Assembly (NCBI RefSeq): GCF_009711055.1 | Contig: NZ_WMJY01000015.1 | Coordinates: 1 to 64,000 of the forward strand | Source of the DNA: Myroides pelagicus | Lineage (GTDB): Bacteria > Bacteroidota > Bacteroidia > Flavobacteriales > Flavobacteriaceae | Length of the DNA stretch: 64,000 nucleotides | Direction: 5' to 3' | Shown: positions 34,171 to 43,833 of the stretch, piece by piece | Numbering within the stretch: the stretch's first letter is position 1 | Layout of the letters: the number at the start of each line of letters is the position of its first letter | Notes under the pieces: model-generated | The model's input: the letters and a program-made list of their open reading frames with translations, nothing else | What the model was told of the DNA's origin: nothing | The model's database searches: none | Made by a program: the position numbers and the translations under genes

Positions 34171-34392
34171 TAAATATAATTTCTCAAGCCCTGTCACCAC
34201 TTGAAATTTCTGATTGCAAAGTTACACTTTTTTTTATCTATACGCGTTTTCACCCTAATCAAAAACATACATTTAACACTTTTTAAAACTCAATTAACTA
34301 TTATTCAATTACTTAAAAAATTAAATTAATTATTAATACTATTGTTTTTTCGACTAATAATTCATAAATTAATGGACTAACCACTTCTAAAT
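34171..34392. other. AT-rich spacer upstream of the lysozyme-like gene
   Basis: It must contain the promoter for the minus-strand gene. Nothing else is visible. Confidence 0.4.
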
Positions 34393-34593
34393 TCACAGTA
34401 AAAACCCTTGATAATGCTTTTTTTTATCGCTTTTTACTAAATAATAACTTTTTGACTTGCCCCCTTTATACATAAGACTTGTCTCATATATTTGACTTAA
34501 AACGTCTGTTTTTAAAAAAGCATTACTTTTTAATAAAGAAGCAATACAGTCCTTTAAAACTTTCGAAAGGCTGCTACATTTTCTATCAATCAC
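34393..34593 (-). CDS. Doubtful 66-residue reading frame
   Basis: A frame starting MIDRKCSSLSKVLKDCIASL and ending KKHYQGFLL. It has a Lys/Ser-rich helix-like opening and a basic end, with no signal or domain. It lies in a gene-free region beside the dispersed repeat and is not flanked by a clear promoter or terminator. It may be a degraded fragment or chance. I include it only as a possibility. Confidence 0.18.
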   Translation of the reverse strand: MIDRKCSSLSKVLKDCIASLLKSNAFLKTDVLSQIYETSLMYKGGKSKSYYLVKSDKKKHYQGFLL

Positions 34594-34656
34594 AAGTATA
34601 ATACTAAATAAGGAACTTACTTTTGGCTCTTAGTGATTTCAAATTAATAGTATTTG

Positions 34657-34746
34657 GTGCCAAGCTTGTGCTATACGTGCAGTTTACCAGCCCACAGGTA
34701 GCTTCTTGGCAAGGAAAGAGCACGAATACTGCACGTATAGGTCAAG
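34657..34746 (+). repeat. Dispersed intergenic repeat, copy B
   Basis: A shorter variant of copies A and C. CTATACGTGCAGT (34671-34683) has an exact inverse copy ACTGCACGTATAG at 34728-34740. Between them AGCCCA, TTCTTGGCAAG and CACGAATACTGCACG occur in the same order as in the other copies. The arms plus the central TTCTTGGCAAG dyad would allow a cruciform or an RNA hairpin. Confidence 0.8.
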
Positions 34747-35174
34747 AAAGTAAGAAGACAAAATGTCCGTAAGTAGATAATCAGTTGCTACAAACGAATA
34801 CGTTTTAGAAAACTATACTGACAAAAGTATTAGATCGCATGATACATAAGACGTTTACGCATAGCTGTTTGATGTAAGAAGGGGGATAAGTCACTATTTT
34901 TTCAAAATAAATAACGTAGAATTACTTTTTTTTAAGCCTGTTTAATAGTTCAATATTTCGAAAGACCATTAGTTTTTTCTCTAAATCATATTTATGGAAG
35001 TAAACGCAAACACATATAAAAAGACCATTACTTGCAGAAAAACACTAACCGTAAGATTTCTTAAAAAAAACTTTTCATCAAATCATAATCGTCAAAATCC
35101 CACTATCTAATTTACAAAGTAACTTACAATATATTTAACCTTCATATCAAAAGAATTTAATTCCAAAAAACACG
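34747..35174. other. Non-coding spacer
   Basis: AT-rich, no credible gene. A 400-base stretch between repeat copy B and the terminator of the ABC-F gene. Confidence 0.45.
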
Positions 35175-35180
35175 TAAAAA

Positions 35181-35216
35181 AAGAGCAATTGACTAGTTCG
35201 CTAGTCAATTGCTCTT
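35181..35216 (-). terminator. Terminator of the ABC-F gene
   Basis: AAGAGCAATTGACTAG and CTAGTCAATTGCTCTT form a perfect 16-bp stem with a TTCG loop, followed by T on the minus strand. This is the strongest hairpin in the window. Confidence 0.95.
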
Positions 35217-35247
35217 ATTATATATATCCAGTATCAATAAAATTATT

Positions 35248-37107
35248 TTATTCCTCCATCTTAGCAGATAATTCAAACCAGCGCTCTTCTAATTCCTCTA
35301 ATTGAACCAATACGACGCGTAATTCTTCTGCTTTCTCACTAATCTTATCGTCTGTCACCTTTCCTTCGGAAAACAATCTCTCTATAATCACTTTTTGTTC
35401 TTCCAATCGCTTGATCTCTCTTTCTGTTTTTTGAAGATCCTTCTGCTCTTGAAAAGACAATCCATTTTTCACCTGACTTTCTTTCCAGTTTACTTTTTCT
35501 TTAGGCTGATCATCTTTTACTGGCTCTACACTATCTTCATACGCTCTAAAATCAGAATAATTACCTGGGAAGTTCTCCACAACACCTTGACCTCTGAAGA
35601 CAAATAAAGTATCTACGATCTTATCCATAAAGTAACGATCGTGAGAAACAACAACCAAACAACCTGGGTAATCTAATAAAAATGCTTCTAAAACATTTAG
35701 AGTAACAATATCTAAGTCATTAGTCGGCTCATCAAGAATCAGAAAGTTTGGATTTTGAATTAAAACAGTACACAGATAAAGACGTTTCAACTCACCTCCA
35801 CTTAATTTTTCAACAAAATCGTGTTGTTTTTTACGGTCAAACAAAAAGCGCTCTAATAGTTGTCCTGCTGATATTGAACGTCCTTTTGCTAAAGGAATCT
35901 GCTCACCAAATTCTTTGATAACATCAATTACTTTTTGATCCGGCTTTACATAAATTCCCCCTTGAGTATAATACCCAACCTTAATTGTTTCACCTCTTAC
36001 CACTTTACCAGCATCTGGCTCAATAGTCTGTGTTAAGATATTCAAGAACGTTGATTTCCCCGTACCATTCTTACCGATAATACCTATTCTTTCTCCTTTA
36101 GTAAAGTTATAACTGAAATCCTTCAATATAATTTTATCTTTAAAAGTCTTATTCAATTTATGTAGCTCGATGATTTTACTCCCCATACGCTCCATATTGA
36201 TTTCTAACTCGACTTGATGCTCTGTTCTACGACTATGAGCCTTTTCTTTAATAACATAAAAATCATCAATTCTAGACTTTGATTTCGTCGTACGAGCTTT
36301 AGGTTGGCGACGCATCCAAGAAAGTTCTTTTACAAACAAATTCTGCGCTTTATCTATACTAGCATTTTCCGCAGCTATTCGCTCTTCTTTTTTCTCTAGA
36401 TAATATGAATAATTCCCCTTATACTGATAGATCTTTCCATTGTCTAACTCGATGATTTCATTACATACGCGCTCTAAGAAAAATCGGTCGTGCGTAACCA
36501 TAAACAATGTTATATTCTCCTTAGCAAAATAGTTCTCCAGCCATTCAATCATTTCTAAGTCGAGGTGGTTTGTTGGTTCATCTAAGATCAACAAATCAGG
36601 TCGATTAATTAAAATCATAGCCAAAGCCAGACGCTTGCGTTGACCTCCTGACAAACTCTTTACCTTAGCCTTTAAGTCTTCTAGTTTAAGCTTAAACAAT
36701 ATTTGCTTATACTGTGTCTCAAAGTCCCATGCGTTATGAGCTTCCATCTTTTCAAAAGCAATTTGATAAGCTTCCGTATCATCTGGATTTTCTAATGCCT
36801 TTTCATACTGTTCAATAATCTTTAAAACTTCATTATCCGATGCGAAAATACTCTCCTCAATCGTTAACTCATCTTGCAAATTGGGTTCTTGTGACAAAAA
36901 TTCAATGCGAATATCCTTTCTCGTAACAACCTGTCCTGTATCCGGGAAGTCCTCTCCCATCAAAATGTTTAATATTGTCGTTTTTCCCGATCCATTCTTT
37001 GCAACAAAGGCAATCTTTTGATCTTTATTAATTCCAAAAGACAAGTCTTCAAAAAGGGTACGAGCCCCAAAAGACTTTGATATATTTTCTACTGATAAAT
37101 AATTCAC
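35248..37107 (-). CDS. ABC-F family ATPase (Uup-like)
   Basis: The 619-residue protein has two ATPase domains and no membrane part. Domain 1: AKNGSGKTT (36-44), LSGGQRKRLALA and LLILDEPTNHLDL. Domain 2: GIIGKNGTGKST, LSGGELKRL and FLILDEPTNDLDI. A coiled-coil C-terminal extension follows (ERLFSEGKVTDDKISEKAEE and on). ABC-F proteins act on ribosomes or, for Uup, in DNA-related quality control. The C-terminal coiled coil points to the Uup-like branch rather than an antibiotic-resistance type. In the first Walker A the initial Gly is Ala. The start is GTG at 37107, with no nearby ATG. Confidence 0.88.
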   Translation of the reverse strand: MNYLSVENISKSFGARTLFEDLSFGINKDQKIAFVAKNGSGKTTILNILMGEDFPDTGQVVTRKDIRIEFLSQEPNLQDELTIEESIFASDNEVLKIIEQYEKALENPDDTEAYQIAFEKMEAHNAWDFETQYKQILFKLKLEDLKAKVKSLSGGQRKRLALAMILINRPDLLILDEPTNHLDLEMIEWLENYFAKENITLFMVTHDRFFLERVCNEIIELDNGKIYQYKGNYSYYLEKKEERIAAENASIDKAQNLFVKELSWMRRQPKARTTKSKSRIDDFYVIKEKAHSRRTEHQVELEINMERMGSKIIELHKLNKTFKDKIILKDFSYNFTKGERIGIIGKNGTGKSTFLNILTQTIEPDAGKVVRGETIKVGYYTQGGIYVKPDQKVIDVIKEFGEQIPLAKGRSISAGQLLERFLFDRKKQHDFVEKLSGGELKRLYLCTVLIQNPNFLILDEPTNDLDIVTLNVLEAFLLDYPGCLVVVSHDRYFMDKIVDTLFVFRGQGVVENFPGNYSDFRAYEDSVEPVKDDQPKEKVNWKESQVKNGLSFQEQKDLQKTEREIKRLEEQKVIIERLFSEGKVTDDKISEKAEELRVVLVQLEELEERWFELSAKMEE

Positions 37108-37194
37108 TTCTTAATTTTTTACAAAAGTACTCTTTTATTTGACTACTCACCCCAAGTGTATCACAACGGATCAAGAACAAGGGAGGTTTATCTA

Positions 37195-38292
37195 TTATGT
37201 TATATCGATGACTACATATTCAGATTGCGTACCAATTCGATAGCGCCCTCCCCAAATACCTAAACCAGAACTAACATAATAATGTGTCTTGCCTTTCTGA
37301 AGATATCCGTGAGCTGTCTCAAATAAACGATCTGTAATCCAAGAGATAGGCCATACTTGCCCTCTATGAGTGTGCCCTGATAACTGCAAATCAATCTTCG
37401 CTTGCTCTGCCTGTTCTAAAACATAAGGTTGATGATCTAAAAGTAAATAAGTATACCCCATTACTTTTTTCCCTACTATACTACTCAAACTTTTTCGATG
37501 TCTATTCGTCTTATCGTCTCGACCAACTAATACTAAAGATAAATCATCAATCTTCACTAAACTATCCTCTAATACTTGTATACCATTATCATTCATAAAT
37601 TTAACACTAGCTCTAGCACCTGCCATATAATCGTGATTACCTAAACATGCGTAAACCCCATATTTACTTTCGATTGCCTGAAGTAATTCCCCCATTTGAT
37701 AATAAACAATAGGTTGTAAATTATAATCGATTAAATCACCACCTATAAGCACTAAGTCAGGTTTTTCTTTATTTATCAATTTGACCCAATGCTTCAACTC
37801 ATTTCTACCTATGGCATATCCCAGATGTAAATCAGAAATAAATACAACGCGATACTTTGTTTTAACTCCAAGATTCAAATCTAATTTTATGCGTCTCTTA
37901 CGACGATAACCTATAAATCCTAATAAAGCAAAAATAGTTATAGCGATTAAAGAAACCAAAGCTTGTGTAAGTGGTGTAAAATCAGGAACAATCGATAATA
38001 CTCTATTAACTCGACAAACTAAATCAATAACCAAGACAGATAAAAAAGCATAAATAGACAACATCAGCCAGCCTGTACCTATTTTATAAAAAACAGACGC
38101 TAATGGCACTGGTAATTGTCTTCCTAATAAGAAAAAAACAAAAATGGCCGTCAATAAAAGGCACACTACTGTCCAGTACAATGGAACAAGAATAATTGGT
38201 ATAGTGGAAACAATCGGATACAAATGATAAAACACATACCCATTACCTAATACAAACAATACAAATGTTCCTAAAAAAACTAATCCTTTCAT
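37195..38292 (-). CDS. Membrane-bound metallophosphoesterase (YkuE/YaeI-like)
   Basis: The 365-residue product has four N-terminal membrane helices (to about residue 128). A calcineurin-type domain follows with all five motifs: ISDLHLG (152-158), GGDLID (184-189), GNHDY (218-222), then DHQPY and SGHTHRGQ near 308. Family members hydrolyse phosphodiesters such as UDP-2,3-diacylglucosamine or are uncharacterised. Here the substrate is unknown. It lies two bases from the stop of the two-component kinase gene and may be in the same transcript (regulator-kinase-phosphoesterase, minus strand). Confidence 0.88.
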   Translation of the reverse strand: MKGLVFLGTFVLFVLGNGYVFYHLYPIVSTIPIILVPLYWTVVCLLLTAIFVFFLLGRQLPVPLASVFYKIGTGWLMLSIYAFLSVLVIDLVCRVNRVLSIVPDFTPLTQALVSLIAITIFALLGFIGYRRKRRIKLDLNLGVKTKYRVVFISDLHLGYAIGRNELKHWVKLINKEKPDLVLIGGDLIDYNLQPIVYYQMGELLQAIESKYGVYACLGNHDYMAGARASVKFMNDNGIQVLEDSLVKIDDLSLVLVGRDDKTNRHRKSLSSIVGKKVMGYTYLLLDHQPYVLEQAEQAKIDLQLSGHTHRGQVWPISWITDRLFETAHGYLQKGKTHYYVSSGLGIWGGRYRIGTQSEYVVIDIT

Positions 38293-38294
38293 AA

Positions 38295-41200
38295 CTATCT
38301 ATCTAATATTCCTCTTAATCTCAATAATACTATTGTTCCTGATTCTTTAAGTGTCGTAACTAAATCCTCCTCTAAATATTCTTGAATAAATGACATACGC
38401 TCTCTTACAATAGATATCCCAACGGACGTCTCTGAATGTCTGTATTGTTTTTTAGCGTTAATTCCTACACCATTATCTATAATGGCTATTACAATATCGA
38501 ATCCTTCTTGACGCAATTCTATCCGAATCAAAGGATTTGCTATTGAAGGTGGAAAAGCGTGGACAATCGAATTCTCAACAAACGGCTGTAACAACATTGG
38601 TGGAATATGAACATCGTGCAAATCAACGGCTAATTGAGAATCTATTTCAAAAGTAATTCGTCCATCCATGCGCATATTTTCAATCTCAACGTAGTTGGCC
38701 AAATATTGCAATTCTTCTTCAATTGAAATCCTTTCTTTAGCAGAGAAACCTAGGGAAGTACGCATAAACTTAGAGAATTTACCCAAATATGAAAAAGCCG
38801 CATCAGATTGATTATCTAAGATAAAATACTGAATACTACTTAACACATTAAAGATAAAATGTGTATTCATCTGACTTCTAACAGACTGCAACTTCAATTC
38901 GACTATTCTTTTCTCTAGAATTAATTTATCAGCCTTTTCTTCTGCTGTCTTTTTGGCAAAGTTTAACTTAGTCTCTTTAACCTCTTGTAATTGCTCTAAA
39001 CGATGTAAACGATTGCGATAGATTAAATAGGAAATTAAAGCAATCCCCACCCCACAACTGATAAAAAACCATATTGTCATATAAAAAGGTTTTTCTATCT
39101 CAATATAAAGCAAAGGGTATACCCGCTCATTACCCGAATCGTAATCATAAACTTTTAAATCTATGGGATAAATACCTGCTTCAAGGTAATGAAGATCTAT
39201 TTTATCCTCTCGAATTTCAAGCCAATTCTCTGTTAATTTTAATCGGTATTTAAACTGTAATTTATTAGGGTATTTTGCACCCAAAACCGCAAAGTGAAGT
39301 TGAAGTGAATTTGATCGATACGGCAGAATCAGTTTATTATTATCCTCTTGAAGACTATTGTGTTCTTTGTATAGCTTCCCGTTAACTAACACCTTACTGA
39401 CTTGAACATCTAGTAAGCGATCTCTCTGCTGAAAATAATGCGTATCAAGTATATAAATCCCATTAGCAGTACCTATATATAAGACATTTCCAACTATAGT
39501 ATAACCTGTAATCTCCCCATGCTTAAACCCTTGTTCATCATCGACATAAAACTTTCCTTTTTTGGTAAATATAGTCAACCCTTTATCCGTTCCTACGATT
39601 AGTTTACCACTTACGCTTTCTAATAAGGAGATATTAGTACCTAATAATTCATGACTCGAAATCACATCAGAAACAATCATTACTCCATCTTTGACATTGA
39701 CGATATAAATATCGTTAAAATCAGTTGCTACATAAAGCACTTGTTCTTCAGGATTATATACTAGCTTCTTCAATCGTTTCTCTGTAAACTCACCGCTATC
39801 TAAAAGAGATTTAAACCCAGATAATTTTGAATAAGTATATAAACCATCAAGAGCTCCCGCAAAAAACAAACGATCATCTACTTTCGCTATACTAACTATA
39901 TCACGTGGAATATTACTTCCATCACTTCGATAGTAGTATGTGTACTTCATATTTTTCAAATCATCGTACACGCGAACCCCTCCATAAGGATTGGTTTCTA
40001 ATAATCTTCCATTAAAAAAAGCATACTCGTATTGATGAATATTGTAGTAATTTAATAGCTTCCCATCAAGAGACAACTCAAAGGTACCAATATTAGAACT
40101 AACCCATAATGAGTTATTATTAACAATACTTTTATAGAAAACAATATTATCTACAGAGGTAGTATAATCAATCTCAAAAAAGTGATTTCTCTTAGTGGCT
40201 AATTCTTCATACTTATTATATTTACTTTGCTGAAACGCTTTAAATGAAGCAGCTGAAACATGTAAAATAGCCTTGTCATCTCTCTTAATCGTTAAACCGT
40301 CTTTTGCAAAAATATAGAGCTTTTTTTGATCTGTACAAAGAGACATAACACCTGAAATCGTATCATCGTAAGATAGTGCTGAAAACAAGTCAGTTTGATA
40401 CAATCCATCGTTTTCACTACCAATAAACAAGAAATCATTTACCTCATCATATTCAATTGTATAGAGACTTGTTGTGTCAATATGTAGGTCCTTAGTAATA
40501 TCAGTGATCTTCTCTGGAGTCCATAAATAAACACCTCCTTTATTCTCATAAACGCCAGAGGTTACTAAATAAACCTGTCCATTAGCCTGATTAATGTGAC
40601 GAACACTTGGAATATCACTATAAACTTTCTGAGTATGATCTTTCAAATTATCGACCACCAAACCATTTTGTGTTCCATAGAAGACAAAATCTCCGTGTTG
40701 AAAAACTGACAAAATACGCTTGAGCTTATTAACCTCAATTAGTTCCTCTCCCTTGATTTGATAAGTTCCATCATTAATAGTTGTTAGGTAAACACCACTA
40801 TTAACAACATAGAAACCCGACACTTCAAAAGAATGTTCTGCTATTAAGGGAAGTTTAATATTAGTAATAGAGAAATCATCAATATCTACAATAGACACCC
40901 CTTCTGTAGTCCCTACATACAATTTATCTTCAAACAAAAAAAGTTCTCGAACACGATCAGATATGAGCCCTTCTTCAGTAGTAATCGTGAAATCCTGATA
41001 CTCGGATTGGTATAATAATCCTTGTCCATAACTTGCCGACCAAATAGCGCCATGTTCATCTTCTAAAATCCCCGTAACATTAGTAAATCGATGTTTCGAA
41101 GCTATTGGACTAATTTTTATCTGCCCTTGCATAATCTGAGTTAATCCAAACCGGGAACCGATCCATAGAATACCTCTGGAGTCAAGATATAGACTACGAA

Positions 41201-41321
41201 CGTCGTTAGCCAATAAGCCATCCCTGATCGATATATTTTTAGTAATATAGTTTACTTGTCCAAATGACCACGAACTTATCAACAACAAAAAAAAAAGAAG
41301 TGCTCTCTTTACAAATTCCAT
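38295..41321 (-). CDS. Sensor histidine kinase with propeller and Y_Y_Y domain (LytS type)
   Basis: The 1008-residue product opens with a signal/anchor (LLFFLLLISSWSFGQ). Two-component-regulator propeller repeats follow at about residues 30-640 (NDVRSLYLDSRGILWIGSRF is typical), then a Y_Y_Y Ig-like domain ending in LPLLYIEIEKPFYMT. After one membrane helix near 775 comes a cytoplasmic coiled coil, a His_kinase domain (VRSQMNTHFIFNVLSSIQYF) and HATPase (VENSIVHAF, IIDNGVGINAK). The conserved QMNPHFIFN is here QMNTHFIFN, Pro to Thr. It overlaps the upstream response-regulator gene by 13 bases. A periplasmic signal is sensed, possibly a glycan or peptide. Confidence 0.88.
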   Translation of the reverse strand: MEFVKRALLFFLLLISSWSFGQVNYITKNISIRDGLLANDVRSLYLDSRGILWIGSRFGLTQIMQGQIKISPIASKHRFTNVTGILEDEHGAIWSASYGQGLLYQSEYQDFTITTEEGLISDRVRELFLFEDKLYVGTTEGVSIVDIDDFSITNIKLPLIAEHSFEVSGFYVVNSGVYLTTINDGTYQIKGEELIEVNKLKRILSVFQHGDFVFYGTQNGLVVDNLKDHTQKVYSDIPSVRHINQANGQVYLVTSGVYENKGGVYLWTPEKITDITKDLHIDTTSLYTIEYDEVNDFLFIGSENDGLYQTDLFSALSYDDTISGVMSLCTDQKKLYIFAKDGLTIKRDDKAILHVSAASFKAFQQSKYNKYEELATKRNHFFEIDYTTSVDNIVFYKSIVNNNSLWVSSNIGTFELSLDGKLLNYYNIHQYEYAFFNGRLLETNPYGGVRVYDDLKNMKYTYYYRSDGSNIPRDIVSIAKVDDRLFFAGALDGLYTYSKLSGFKSLLDSGEFTEKRLKKLVYNPEEQVLYVATDFNDIYIVNVKDGVMIVSDVISSHELLGTNISLLESVSGKLIVGTDKGLTIFTKKGKFYVDDEQGFKHGEITGYTIVGNVLYIGTANGIYILDTHYFQQRDRLLDVQVSKVLVNGKLYKEHNSLQEDNNKLILPYRSNSLQLHFAVLGAKYPNKLQFKYRLKLTENWLEIREDKIDLHYLEAGIYPIDLKVYDYDSGNERVYPLLYIEIEKPFYMTIWFFISCGVGIALISYLIYRNRLHRLEQLQEVKETKLNFAKKTAEEKADKLILEKRIVELKLQSVRSQMNTHFIFNVLSSIQYFILDNQSDAAFSYLGKFSKFMRTSLGFSAKERISIEEELQYLANYVEIENMRMDGRITFEIDSQLAVDLHDVHIPPMLLQPFVENSIVHAFPPSIANPLIRIELRQEGFDIVIAIIDNGVGINAKKQYRHSETSVGISIVRERMSFIQEYLEEDLVTTLKESGTIVLLRLRGILDR

Positions 41322-42034
41322 TTATTTAAATCCTTAAGCTTTGTATTGGTAACGATGATTTCAAGATCTAAACATTCAGAATTTCCTACTAGTTCTTTTT
41401 TAAAACAAACCTTATTCGTTCCACGTTCAATATGACTTACGAAATCCATATTTACAAGATATGAACGATGTAATCGCATAAAGTTTTGATGCATAATTTT
41501 AGATTCGATAGCACCTAACGTTTTTGAAATTAAATACTTTGTCTCTCCTACATAAATATCACAATAATTATCTGCAGCCTTGCATAGAATAATATCATCT
41601 ACTTTAATCAAATGGCGTTTCGAATTGTTCTTAATTATTTTATAATAATACTGATAGCCAGCTTTCTCTTTAAATTTATCAAAAGCACTCTGTACATCTT
41701 CCAAATCAATTGGCTTTAATAAGTACATCAAACAATTGTGATTGTTTATTGCCTCAATAGCGTATTGATCATAAGCCGTAGTAAATACAACTTCAAATGA
41801 TTGCTTATCTACCTGATTTAAAAAATCAAATCCATTCTCTTCAGGCATATGAATATCTAAGAAAACAAGGTCAGGACTATAATTACTGACAAATTTTACT
41901 GCTTCACGAACACAAGTAACTGTCTGCACTACAAGTTTATCATCGAACTTTACTTTTTTCTCAATAATTTGTTTCAGTAATTCGCCTACTTTTGGTTCAT
42001 CATCAACCACAAGTACTAATAATTCATTTGTCAT
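41309..42034 (-). CDS. LytTR-family response regulator
   Basis: The 241-residue protein has an N-terminal receiver domain with the acidic pair VVDDEP (residues 9-14), phospho-acceptor Asp60 in LVFLDIHMPEENG and Lys in YLLKPIDLED. A LytTR DNA-binding domain follows (about 135-240; HLIKVDDIILCKAADNYCDI, then LHRSYLVNMDFV). It pairs with the kinase whose gene overlaps by 13 bases, an unambiguous cognate pair. Target genes are unknown. The peptide-binding lipoprotein gene upstream is separated by about 100 bases and could be a target. Confidence 0.9.
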   Translation of the reverse strand: MTNELLVLVVDDEPKVGELLKQIIEKKVKFDDKLVVQTVTCVREAVKFVSNYSPDLVFLDIHMPEENGFDFLNQVDKQSFEVVFTTAYDQYAIEAINNHNCLMYLLKPIDLEDVQSAFDKFKEKAGYQYYYKIIKNNSKRHLIKVDDIILCKAADNYCDIYVGETKYLISKTLGAIESKIMHQNFMRLHRSYLVNMDFVSHIERGTNKVCFKKELVGNSECLDLEIIVTNTKLKDLNKWNL

Positions 42035-42136
42035 TTCGTAAGGTGTTTATTCCAACAAATATAATAATTCTTATCGTTTAGGTATCCTAATTAAATTAGA
42101 TACTATTAACTCTACCTACTTAGGAAATATCAAAAA

Positions 42137-43747
42137 TTACAGTTGCTTAATTTTATAAACCTTTTTTAAAAACAAGTTATTCATCGGGTTTATACCAAGA
42201 TTATTAACTTCTAACGAAGTAAATCGCACTGCTTTATCATAAAACAAGACAATTACAGGAACCTCATCAATAATAACTGATTCAAGACCTTGATATAAAG
42301 TTACCCTTTTTGCTTCATCTACTTCATAGATTGCCTGATGAAGTTTTTCATCGTAGGAAGTACTATCAAACCGCGTATAATTTGCACCATTAGGTACTTT
42401 ATTCTTGGAGTCAAAAAGTGATAAATAGTTTTCTGCATCAGGATAATCCGCTATCCAACTACCTCTAAAAAAATAAACACTTCCCGTAGCTATACTTTGC
42501 CTAAGTGTAGATGGAGGCATAACATCAACAGTTAATTCTACCCCAATCTTCTGCCACTCTCTCTGTAAATATTCTGCAATATCAAGATAAGACGCATCAG
42601 TCGACAAGCTCAGACTAAGTTTATCTATTTTCTTCTCTTCTTTATAATCTGCTATTAAATCTTTAGCCTTGGTTAAATCAAAGCGCTTAGGTATTTTTAA
42701 ACTCCCTGCTAAGCCAGTAGGAATCATACCTCCTACTTGACTCTCTCCCATACCATTGCGCAGATAAGCCAACATTTTTTGTCGATCAAAACCGATATCT
42801 AATGCTTTACGAACCCGTTTATCTTTGATAACTTGATGCTCTAAGGAGAGATTAAAACCTAAATACTCTGTATTAAGATATGGTCCTGACAACATCTGTA
42901 AACGCGATTTATACTTCTTGTTTAAATTTCCTTCACTATCGATAATATCATCTTTATAGGAAGGATCTAATCCAGAAATAAAATCGAGATTCCCTTGAAT
43001 AAATTGTAAAAAAGCACTCTGTTTGTCCGGTAAAAAAGTAACTGATACTGCCTCTAAATAAGGTAACTGCTTCCCTTGTTCATCTTTTTCGAAGTAATTA
43101 GGGTTTTTGCGCAATACTAATTTAATATTCTCAGCCCATAATTTAAACTTAAATGGTCCTGTACCTATTGGCGAAGAGCGAAAATCATGATCCTTATCAT
43201 CTACTACTTCACGAGGTACCACTGATGCATAACGCATAGACATCAAGCCTAATAAAGCTGGAAATGCTTCTTTCAATCGTATGCGTAACACACTATCATT
43301 AATTGCTTCATAGCTATCTACTTTCTTTAATATCCAAGCACCTGGTGAGGCTAACTTAGGATCTAATAAACGATTAAAACTATATACAAAATCTTGTGCT
43401 ACAACAACTCTTGTGCTATCAATACCAAAATTGGCATGTTTGTGAAAATATACATCATCCCTTAGTATAAAATCATACTGTAATCCTTCTTTAGAGATAA
43501 TCCATTGTTTTGCAATATCACTTTTTATACGAAGACTATCATCTAGCTGAACTAACCCATTATACAATTGATTACACGGCCAAATAATATTCATACTCTT
43601 TGCAAAGGCAGGATCTAAGGTTGGTATATTAGCACTTTCATTATATCTAAACACCTTACTTTCATCTATTTGCACGTCTTTTTCTTGACATGAAAACAAA
43701 GAAGTCAAAAGGCAAAATATTGATATATAATATATTATTGATTTCAT
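42137..43747 (-). CDS. Peptide/solute-binding lipoprotein of an ABC transporter (SBP family 5)
   Basis: The 536-residue product is a lipoprotein (MKSIIYYISIFCLLTSLFSC, Cys20). Features of family 5 extracellular binding proteins are NIPTLDPAFAKS at the N-terminus, SPIGTGPFKFKLW in the middle, and the C-terminal block FRGSWIADYPDAENYLSLF. They bind oligopeptides, nickel or similar solutes for import. No permease or ATPase gene is near. It is therefore an orphan binding protein, as often seen in Bacteroidota. I use ATG at 43747 (TTG at 43750 is possible). Transcribed in the same direction as the response-regulator group. Confidence 0.88.
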   Translation of the reverse strand: MKSIIYYISIFCLLTSLFSCQEKDVQIDESKVFRYNESANIPTLDPAFAKSMNIIWPCNQLYNGLVQLDDSLRIKSDIAKQWIISKEGLQYDFILRDDVYFHKHANFGIDSTRVVVAQDFVYSFNRLLDPKLASPGAWILKKVDSYEAINDSVLRIRLKEAFPALLGLMSMRYASVVPREVVDDKDHDFRSSPIGTGPFKFKLWAENIKLVLRKNPNYFEKDEQGKQLPYLEAVSVTFLPDKQSAFLQFIQGNLDFISGLDPSYKDDIIDSEGNLNKKYKSRLQMLSGPYLNTEYLGFNLSLEHQVIKDKRVRKALDIGFDRQKMLAYLRNGMGESQVGGMIPTGLAGSLKIPKRFDLTKAKDLIADYKEEKKIDKLSLSLSTDASYLDIAEYLQREWQKIGVELTVDVMPPSTLRQSIATGSVYFFRGSWIADYPDAENYLSLFDSKNKVPNGANYTRFDSTSYDEKLHQAIYEVDEAKRVTLYQGLESVIIDEVPVIVLFYDKAVRFTSLEVNNLGINPMNNLFLKKVYKIKQL

Positions 43748-43765
43748 CAAACCGATTTTTGTATG

Positions 43766-43773
43766 TAAATTTG
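43766..43773 (+). promoter_or_regulatory. -7 box of mtaB
   Basis: TAAATTTG, a TAnnTTTG match, 60 bases ahead of the mtaB ATG in the divergent region. Confidence 0.5.
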
Positions 43774-43833
43774 CAGTCCTTTTTTTAGCAAAAAGTAAAT
43801 ATAGTCAAAGTTACTATATAGTATTAGAACATT

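Noticed and set aside
35248..37107. Antibiotic-resistance type ABC-F protein
   Set aside because: The C-terminal coiled coil and the short linker fit the housekeeping Uup-like branch; no resistance context.
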